Positions 60,701 to 64,000 of a stretch of DNA of 64,000 bases are shown in pieces; positions within the stretch are counted from its first letter, which is position 1; each line of letters starts with the position of its first letter. Under the pieces are notes generated by a model, which was not told where the DNA came from, did no database searches, and was given only the letters and a program-made list of their open reading frames with translations. The stretch comes from Centropus unirufus (lineage: Eukaryota; Chordata; Aves; Cuculiformes; Centropidae), in assembly GCA_013397695.1 (NCBI GenBank), contig VYZI01000238.1:988131-1052130 (forward strand), written 5' to 3'. Made by a program: the position numbers and the translations under genes.

Positions 60701-62788
60701 CTCACCACGTTTACTGTTTGCTTACATAAGGCACAAGACCTTGCAGCATCAAATGTAGAAAAACGCCAGGGAGGTTTGCAGACTGTCCAGACTGTCTGCA
60801 AAGTGCAAGGTGTAGTACTATAAAATCTGTCTGCAGTGTCTGTGTTAATCCCTTGTTCTCTCTTCTGTCTCTCCAAGCCTCTCTGAGATGACTGAGGATC
60901 AGTTGGCATGCCAGACAAGTCCCAGCAATGTGTCCACGGAACTCCCAGTCACTATCAAGTATGGAAACCAAGAGCGGAGACTGGAAGGATCCCTCTTCAG
61001 ATACACTCTGGATCCGAACATCACTTTTGCAGAGCCACCAAAAAGCTTCCTCAGGTAGAAAGACTGAGTGCATCTTCACCAGGGCTGTGTGCCGAGGCAG
61101 GTGCTACAGCACCAACGGCATCTGTTTGTCGAGCTGCACTTCAGAGTCAAGCCAGGCTTCTAGGAGAGAGCATAAGCAGAAGCGTGGGAGCGTGGGCAAG
61201 ACAGAACTAATGAATAATAGGTGAGTGAGATCAGCTGCTTTTCTCTTTCAGTGGAGGAAGAGTGCTCAGAGTCCACGGATACAACTTGGATGTTGTACAG
61301 AAGCCGAAGATCCGTGTTACAGTTTCTCCCTCTGAACGTCGGCGCCGAGGACTGGGACGGTGGCGCAGAATCATCCCAGACACCGAGTGCCCTGAGGATG
61401 CTCTGTGCAGTGTCCAGCAGGTAGCATGGCAAAGGGCTCAGTGGAGCTGAGGGTGCACGAGGGTGGGTGTGTTGCTCTAGTGAGGTGGACTTTCTGTCCC
61501 TAGGGCGCTTTGCCCCCTCTTGCTGTTATCTGCTTGGCCATCAGCCTTGGCTGAGTGGAACTGTTTTCTGCCAGACTGGAGGGTTAAGCACATTAACAAA
61601 TGATTACATGAGTTGGGTCTGCCTCTGCTTTCAGATGAGCAGGACTTGTGATATGGGTCAGAAACAGCAGGACAGCAGTGTGGAGATAAAGAAATCCACA
61701 GCTGAGCCAGAGAGCTTGTCTGGCTCAGCATGGCCATACTCCAGAGTCTCCCTTTTGCATAGTTCAGTCCATGTCTTTAGACACTTTGACTCTGAGATAC
61801 AAAACTGGGCTGAGTTCAGTGAACTTACCAGTGCCACCAACATTTTCTGCTTCCCTGCTGCCAGTGTCCTCACATGGGCCACTACAGAGGTATTGGTGGG
61901 ATCATCGAGGTCACAGAGCGTGCAGCAGAAATTGCGGAGGTAGAGGGTGTTTGGCAGCCAAAATACAAGAAGGATTTGCCTCATTAGTGCAAACATTGGA
62001 GGGCTTCCTGTACATAAACTGGAGGGATATGCTGCCCATGCACATGCATCAATAATTGCTGGTTTTACCTACATTCTTAGGAAGGCATTTGTGGCTGCAG
62101 AAGAGAAAAGAAAATTAATACTTTCACAAAATGTGTAAAACACGTCTGACCAGATAGAGGAACACTTGTTTCACAGGAGCTTTCAGGCTGGGAATTCAGC
62201 CTTGCATTGAAAGTCATTGGTCATGTTCTGTCAGAGCAGGGGGATCTAAACCTGATGCCTCCAGAAACTGCTGCTGGGGACCCATCAGAGCTGATTCCCA
62301 CTGCTAAGATCTAGATATTTGCAACAAAATCAGTGCTATGAACTCTTTCTTTAGTGGAACACAGGGAATTCCTCAGTTATTGGATTTTTTCCTCTACAAT
62401 TAAGCAAAATTCCTCTGGCAGGGCTCCAGATGAGAGGAATGCAGTCTGGCCCCAGATAGCTCAGGGCTGGGAAGTATGGCAAAGCTGCAGGAGAAGCATT
62501 AGTGTTTCGCTACTGACACTTTTTTTTCCCCGCTTTCATATTTAGTTTGAAGAGCCCTGTCTTGTTAACTCTTCCTATCTGATCCTGTGCAAAACTCCAG
62601 CCATTAACCTGCTGTTGCGGAGTGTCCATATCAAACTGGAATTTATACTGGACAATCTGAGTTTTGATTTCAACTCATTGCACCCGATGCCCTTCTCTTA
62701 TGAAGTCAACCCCATCCTAAAACCATTGAATGCTGAAGACCCAGCCAAACCATATCGTCACAAGCCTGGAAGTGTCATCTCTGTGGAG
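38610..62788 (+). CDS. PLXNB1: Plexin-B1, N-terminal 1470 residues (spliced, 19 coding exons, 3' part outside window)
   Basis: Plexin-B1 is a single-pass cell-surface receptor for class 4 semaphorins (Sema4D in mammals) that signals through a cytoplasmic R-Ras/Rap GAP region and RhoGEF binding. The exons join in frame as 38610-39743, 43874-44056, 44452-44580, 46334-46434, 47111-47243, 47919-48075, 50854-50962, 51056-51164, 51763-52623, 53022-53147, 54223-54345, 55344-55437, 55693-55859, 56916-57067, 58892-58997, 60121-60257, 60878-61054, 61252-61420 and 62546-62788. The product reads signal peptide (1-21), sema (about 24-480), PSI1 (about 491-541), IPT1, PSI2 (about 638-680), Ser/Thr/Pro-rich insert (686-972), IPT2, PSI3 (about 1089-1140) and further IPT repeats. 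Human plexin-B1, as I recall it, aligns almost throughout, including the insert position and the basic cleavage region, which separates it from B2 and B3. The membrane and cytoplasmic parts are not in the window. Confidence 0.95.
39744..43873 (+). other. PLXNB1: PLXNB1 intron 1 (after first coding exon)
   Basis: A 4130-bp intron, gtaagt to aaaaaag. Its acceptor follows a T-rich stretch with tattta repeats. I see no coding exon or recognisable repeat in it. Confidence 0.85.
43874..44056 (+). CDS. PLXNB1: PLXNB1 coding exon 2: sema domain, continued
   Basis: A T-rich tract and aaaaaag acceptor precede 43874, and the donor cacaag|gtatga follows 44056. The exon has 61 codons, phase 0 at both ends (residues 379-439). 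It starts DTLYAYPCGSDHTPSPMASR and includes EDGHTIAFLGDS, both of which match plexin-B1 closely. The preceding exon ends in LPA, so the junction reads LPA-DTLYAYPC. Confidence 0.94.
44057..44451 (+). other. PLXNB1: PLXNB1 intron 2
   Basis: A 395-bp intron with a strong ctctcttgcag acceptor. Nothing else is recognisable in it. Confidence 0.85.
44452..44580 (+). CDS. PLXNB1: PLXNB1 coding exon 3: end of sema domain
   Basis: The acceptor ctctcttgcag and donor atg|gtaaga bound 43 codons, phase 0 at both ends (residues 440-482). The peptide begins VYLGAMGD and ends HLFAMTQTM, corresponding to the last sema blades before PSI1. Its length agrees with the human exon as I recall it. Confidence 0.93.
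44581..46333 (+). other. PLXNB1: PLXNB1 intron 3
   Basis: A 1753-bp intron, gtaaga to ggccag. No coding exon or repeat was recognised. Confidence 0.85.
46334..46434 (+). CDS. PLXNB1: PLXNB1 coding exon 4: sema end and PSI1 start
   Basis: The acceptor ggccag precedes 46334 and the donor cg|gtaaga follows 46434, which leaves a split Arg codon (phase 2). Residues 483 to about 516 contain C491, C497, C500, C508 and C511 in the PSI pattern, with the hallmark DPYCGWC. Reading into the intron gives a stop (cgg taa) at the junction. Confidence 0.94.
46435..47110 (+). other. PLXNB1: PLXNB1 intron 4
   Basis: A 676-bp phase-2 intron splitting an Arg codon of PSI1. Retention gives an immediate TAA. No other element was seen. 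Confidence 0.85.
47111..47243 (+). CDS. PLXNB1: PLXNB1 coding exon 5: rest of PSI1 and start of first IPT-like domain
   Basis: The acceptor tttcctgcag and donor aat|gtgagt bound a 133-nt exon ending in phase 0 (to residue 560). It completes the split Arg codon, then gives CSRRSEC, then EQWLWSF, which closes PSI1, and SPANISREE, which opens the first IPT-like domain. These blocks are nearly identical to mammalian plexin-B1. Confidence 0.93.
47244..47918 (+). other. PLXNB1: PLXNB1 intron 5
   Basis: A 675-bp intron, gtgagt to gatag. The 3' end is AT-rich with a weak pyrimidine tract. No repeat was recognised. Confidence 0.8.
47919..48075 (+). CDS. PLXNB1: PLXNB1 coding exon 6: first IPT-like domain
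   Basis: The exon is 157 nt, phase 0 to phase 1 (residues 561-612 plus one base). It reads IFLAISDLPSLHEEE, then YSCYFE and a GIMCPSPDPSQAP segment, which match plexin-B1. The donor gcag|gtcagt is acceptable. The acceptor ttgatag has almost no pyrimidine tract, but phase, length and homology on both sides fix it at 47918/47919. No large ORF overlaps this exon, so it was placed from splice phase and homology. Confidence 0.88.
48076..50853 (+). other. PLXNB1: PLXNB1 intron 6
   Basis: A 2778-bp intron, gtcagt to ttttcag. It holds a possible antisense CR1 remnant at about 49340-49720 (listed separately) and otherwise nothing I recognise. Confidence 0.85.
49340..49720 (-). repeat. Possible CR1-type LINE remnant, antisense
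   Basis: A ttggctttattttaaaggtc segment followed by gcatgctggc and then a ctccaagt segment resembles the antisense CR1 3' region, as does accagaatcatacactgttc upstream. Similarity is weak and borders are guesses. Confidence 0.4.
50854..50962 (+). CDS. PLXNB1: PLXNB1 coding exon 7: end of first IPT-like domain, start of PSI2
   Basis: The acceptor ttttcattttcag and donor cc|gtgagc bound 109 nt, phase 1 to phase 2. The peptide runs from D613 through VVRFHDIFIASVDFSFYDC (Cys about 638) into PSI2. The following intron is only 93 bp. Confidence 0.93.
51056..51164 (+). CDS. PLXNB1: PLXNB1 coding exon 8: PSI2
   Basis: The acceptor gctcttccag and donor agg|gtacgt bound 109 nt ending in phase 0 (to residue 685). 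It encodes CQKCVSSLWGCNWC and then HLCTHKATC, the cysteine pattern of the second PSI module, nearly the same as in mammalian plexin-B1. Confidence 0.95.
51165..51762 (+). other. PLXNB1: PLXNB1 intron 8
   Basis: A 598-bp intron, gtacgt to ctag, ending in a long pyrimidine-rich stretch. Nothing else is recognisable. Confidence 0.85.
51763..52623 (+). CDS. PLXNB1: PLXNB1 coding exon 9: Ser/Thr/Pro-rich, mucin-like insert
   Basis: A strong acceptor (gtttttttctag) and donor gag|gtaagt bound 861 nt, or 287 codons, phase 0 at both ends (residues 686-972). The segment is dominated by Ser, Thr, Pro and Ala, has no cysteine, and looks like an extended O-glycosylated stalk. This insert between PSI2 and the next IPT domain is typical of plexin-B1. 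Its N-terminal part diverges freely from mammals, but the end is conserved: STLLSGDGDS (Ser-Gly at 939-940) and DLDYQYDAPE (Tyr 962 and 964). One N-glycosylation sequon (NDT) lies just before that patch. Confidence 0.94.
52624..53021 (+). other. PLXNB1: PLXNB1 intron 9
   Basis: A 398-bp intron between the mucin-like exon and the next IPT exon. Nothing else is recognisable. Confidence 0.85.
53022..53147 (+). CDS. PLXNB1: PLXNB1 coding exon 10: start of second IPT domain
   Basis: The acceptor ttgttttcag precedes 53022 and the donor cag|gtagtc follows 53147. The exon has 42 codons in phase 0 (residues 973-1014). A downstream AG at 53022-53023 is rejected as the acceptor because it breaks the frame. 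The peptide includes CPCVQGIQGSSLFPV and KITLLGKNFHLYQ, the first IPT strands after the mucin-like insert. Confidence 0.93.
53148..54222 (+). other. PLXNB1: PLXNB1 intron 10
   Basis: A 1075-bp intron with a slightly unusual gtagtc donor. No repeat or exon was recognised. Confidence 0.82.
54223..54345 (+). CDS. PLXNB1: PLXNB1 coding exon 11: second IPT domain
   Basis: The acceptor ccttctctgcag and donor cag|gtgagt bound 41 codons in phase 0 (residues 1015-1055). The peptide has ECVLNLEGKTVVMDAYVE and CYITCQMNQ, matching the plexin-B1 ECVMELEG region, with an NQS sequon. Confidence 0.93.
54346..55343 (+). other. PLXNB1: PLXNB1 intron 11
   Basis: A 998-bp intron, gtgagt to tttgcag. Nothing else is recognisable. 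Confidence 0.85.
55344..55437 (+). CDS. PLXNB1: PLXNB1 coding exon 12: end of second IPT domain
   Basis: The acceptor tttgtctttgcag and donor g|gtagga bound 94 nt ending in phase 1. The peptide YSYIAPQLEFNAVVFVQRRR ends with LRVDSAADLH, matching the plexin-B1 LRVDSAEGLH stretch that leads into PSI3. Confidence 0.92.
55693..55859 (+). CDS. PLXNB1: PLXNB1 coding exon 13: PSI3 and start of third IPT domain
   Basis: The acceptor tctcctttgcag and donor tct|gtgagt bound 167 nt ending in phase 0 (to residue 1142). It completes a split Val codon and reads FYNCSVGHTDCSRCQ, YNCVWCGGDNPSC, then CPAPLIHS. This is the third PSI module with its eight-Cys spacing, followed by the first strand of the next IPT domain. 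Confidence 0.95.
55860..56915 (+). other. PLXNB1: PLXNB1 intron 13
   Basis: A 1056-bp intron. Near 56096-56119 there are two to three tandem copies of a gaaaggtggg unit. Otherwise nothing is recognisable. Confidence 0.82.
56916..57067 (+). CDS. PLXNB1: PLXNB1 coding exon 14: third IPT domain
   Basis: The acceptor tgtctttgcag and donor ag|gtagag bound 152 nt, phase 0 to phase 2. The peptide GPVEGGTRITITGSNLGQ is the canonical IPT/TIG opening, followed by VTVAGIPCAVDAQEYEISS. Read-through into the intron meets TAG within the first intron codon. Confidence 0.95.
57068..58891 (+). other. PLXNB1: PLXNB1 intron 14
   Basis: An 1824-bp phase-2 intron. The donor gtagag makes a TAG with the split codon. 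No repeat or exon was recognised, despite a 158-codon antisense open frame at 57730-58206 that looks like chance. Confidence 0.82.
58892..58997 (+). CDS. PLXNB1: PLXNB1 coding exon 15: end of third IPT domain
   Basis: The acceptor ttgccctgcag and donor cag|gtaaag bound 106 nt ending in phase 0 (to residue 1228). The peptide reads SIVCVTGGS and then VVEVPGGGRGVSEHIFTYQ, matching plexin-B1 and closing the IPT domain. Confidence 0.94.
58998..60120 (+). other. PLXNB1: PLXNB1 intron 15
   Basis: A 1123-bp intron containing an antisense CR1 remnant at about 59560-59800, a (TTTG)-like run near 59256-59272, and a T-rich acceptor tract at about 60080-60118. Confidence 0.85.
59560..59800 (-). repeat. 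CR1-type LINE remnant, antisense, in intron 15
   Basis: The + strand reads gtttaacagcacaggtctca (59667-59686), then a ttcttagggctccctgctg segment, then taatccagttactgatctga (59768-59787). This is the order found in antisense CR1 (aacagcacaggtccc, ccctgggg, aaccagttactgatct). It is an old, degraded copy with approximate borders. Confidence 0.65.
60121..60257 (+). CDS. PLXNB1: PLXNB1 coding exon 16: fourth IPT domain
   Basis: A pyrimidine tract of about 40 nt ending ctttttctag precedes 60121, and the donor at|gtaaga follows 60257 (phase 2). The peptide NPELKSIVPTQGPKAGGTCL begins the IPT fold and continues GSKLLTGHPSEISVLLGDLP to a conserved Cys-His. It matches the mammalian protein throughout. 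Confidence 0.94.
60258..60877 (+). other. PLXNB1: PLXNB1 intron 16
   Basis: A 620-bp phase-2 intron. Long open frames on both strands here are not supported by splice sites or homology. Nothing else is recognisable. Confidence 0.82.
60878..61054 (+). CDS. PLXNB1: PLXNB1 coding exon 17: end of fourth IPT domain
   Basis: The acceptor gtctctccaag and donor ag|gtagaa bound 177 nt, phase 2 to phase 2. The peptide has LACQTSPSN, ELPVTIKYG, then FRYTLDPNIT and PPKSFLS, as in plexin-B1, with NVS and NIT sequons. The split Ser codon is completed by exon 18. Confidence 0.94.
61252..61420 (+). CDS. PLXNB1: PLXNB1 coding exon 18: fifth IPT domain with basic cleavage region
   Basis: The acceptor ttttctctttcag and donor cag|gtagca bound 169 nt ending in phase 0 (to residue 1389). 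GGRVLRVHGYNLDVVQKPKI is the IPT opening. Two basic clusters follow, RRRR at 1362-1365 and RWRR at 1369-1372, then IIPDTECPED. Mammalian plexin-B1 is cut by proprotein convertases at the equivalent RRRR|VVPE site, as I recall the literature, so processing is likely conserved. Confidence 0.94.
61421..62545 (+). other. PLXNB1: PLXNB1 intron 18
   Basis: A 1125-bp intron, gtagca to atttag. No repeat or exon was recognised. Confidence 0.82.
62546..62788 (+). CDS. PLXNB1: PLXNB1 coding exon 19: fifth IPT domain end, last coding exon in window
   Basis: The acceptor ttcatatttag and donor gag|gtaaca bound 81 codons in phase 0 (residues 1390-1470). The peptide FEEPCLVNSSYLILCKTPA, then VHIKLEFILDNLSFDF, NPILKPLNAEDP and RHKPGSVISVE, matches plexin-B1 up to the start of the last IPT domain. 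The next exon should begin with a GENLDLA-like sequence; I do not find it before 64000. Confidence 0.95.
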
Positions 62789-64000
62789 GTAACACAAAAA
62801 CTAGCTGGAAATAATGTTCCTGGTACAAAGTTGTTTCTAATTTGAGTGTTTTAAATTGGTTTCATGCATCATCCAAGGTTCTACAGCATTGCACAGGCTT
62901 ACAACCTGTCACAGCACATTTACTTTGACTGATGAGAAATGGTACATAAGTAGAGGGAAAAAAGTGCATAAAAAAGCCTCTTCAGCCTATAAATCATTAA
63001 AAGATACATAGGGTTTGTGGGAACTTGTGTGTTTTTTATTTTTATTCCTAATAAAGTACTTATTTTAAGATATTAGTACTAAATAAACCCCACATCCTAT
63101 TCTCAGCTGCTGGCTTTACCATAACTTCTTAAGAGTCCTGTAGAAGTAACTTAGGAGTAAAAGAATCCTGGCACTAGGGAAGCCCTGTTAGTAGGTGGAG
63201 GTAGGAAAATCACTCTATAAAGATGAAATGGAAGGGCAGGGTGGCTGAGATTTTTTTTCTGTATGTGCGAGAAAAAAAATCCAAATTATTTCTTTTGTAT
63301 GGAAAAGTACTTCCTACTCTAGTGCTCATTAAGAAATTCAATGGCTGCAGCTGGAGATGCACTTTCTCCACTTGCTCTTTTTTCACCTGTGAGTAAAGGA
63401 TGTCCTAGTCGAGGAGTGTCTACTTTGCTGCCATTGGCATTGAATGCCTCTTGGCACAGGAGGGCAATTTGAGAAGACTGATGGAGAACTAACAAAATGC
63501 AAGCTTTGAAAGAGCAAGCAGGTTGAGCTATCAACCTGTCAGGATATCCTGATAAGAGCTTTGAGTGAAAGCATGAAAATACTGCTGCAGGATTCAACTC
63601 AGGAAGCATTACAACATAAAAATGTGATTAGCATCAGTCAACATGGTTTGATTAAAATAAAAGGCTTCAATCCCCCAAAATTAAAGCAGGCTGATCTGGA
63701 TGGTAAGAGGAATAGCATAGATGTGTTACACCTTTGAAAGACATTGTCCCACCTGTGTGCTTGGGTTAACTGACATGAGGCTCCCTTCTCATATACGCAT
63801 TGTGTACGCACACACACGGAATTAAGAGTTGAGCCGAGTTGTGCTCTGGCTGGAGAGCCTTAAGAAGGCAGGCTATTTATAACCCTACTTATGCAGCGTG
63901 GTACAGGTCCTAAAGCCATAATCTAAATCATATGTAAGTACATTTTTTAGCTCACAAAATGAACTTCTGCAGCCAATTTAGATGTGAGCCTAGACAGAGA
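62789..64000 (+). other. PLXNB1: PLXNB1 intron 19 (5' part; continues past the window)
   Basis: The donor gtaaca follows exon 19 and no acceptor giving the expected last IPT sequence is found before the end. The stretch is AT-rich at about 62900-63300 and holds a CR1 remnant at about 63560-63800. Confidence 0.78.
63560..63800 (+). repeat. CR1-type LINE remnant (reverse-transcriptase region) in intron 19
   Basis: The sequence has agtcaacatggtttgattaa, later ggaatagcatagatgtgtta (63710-63729) and then acctttgaaagacattgtcccacc. These parallel the CR1 reverse-transcriptase segment that encodes the YLDFSKAFDTVPH-type motif, broken by indels. Borders are approximate. Confidence 0.6.

Noticed and set aside
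60406..60918. 170-codon antisense frame across intron 16 and exon 17
   Set aside because: Overlaps a confirmed exon on the other strand and has no recognisable domain.
38600..62788. Assignment to PLXNB2, PLXNB3 or a MET-family receptor
   Set aside because: The long Ser/Thr/Pro-rich insert after PSI2, the late basic cleavage region and close residue matches fit plexin-B1; MET-family proteins lack the three-PSI layout.

Overview
The window is vertebrate nuclear DNA, most likely from a bird and at least from a sauropsid. Several degraded fragments of CR1-type LINEs are recognisable in both orientations. There are no Alu-like or other mammalian SINEs. The one clear gene has GT-AG introns of about 90 to 4100 bp. 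Species cannot be assigned from the sequence.

The only gene I can support is the 5' coding part of a plexin, PLXNB1, on the + strand. Nineteen coding exons lie between 38600 and 62788. Their lengths add up to 4410 nt (1470 codons) with every splice phase compatible. They encode a signal peptide, the sema domain, PSI1, a first IPT-like domain, PSI2, a long Ser/Thr/Pro-rich cysteine-free segment on one 861-nt exon, a second IPT domain, PSI3 and the following IPT repeats. The Ser/Thr/Pro-rich insert between PSI2 and the next IPT domain, and a basic convertase-type site in the late ectodomain, identify the B1 paralogue among plexins. The last IPT domain, the membrane span and the cytoplasmic GAP/Rho-binding part lie beyond 64000.

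Positions 1-38599 hold no coding exon I can recognise. The first coding exon begins with a splice acceptor only 10 nt before the ATG, so at least one non-coding 5' exon must lie upstream, inside this stretch or before the window. The stretch is ordinary intronic or intergenic DNA. It contains three CR1 remnants (24840-25230 +, 30600-31640 -, 32030-32310 +), a small TTA microsatellite flanked by a 15-bp direct repeat, a mildly CpG-enriched block near 18960-19735 that could hold a first exon or promoter, and an unexplained 118-codon minus-strand ORF at 14569-14925. More CR1 remnants lie in PLXNB1 introns at about 59560-59800 (-) and 63560-63800 (+), and perhaps 49340-49720 (-).

I found no RNA gene, CRISPR array, operon or novel multi-gene system. 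The most interesting signals are inside the plexin: a conserved acidic Ser-Gly / Tyr-Asp patch at the end of the mucin-like exon, two adjacent convertase-type basic sites, a phase-symmetric mucin exon, and exon-intron junctions where intron retention would stop translation at once.
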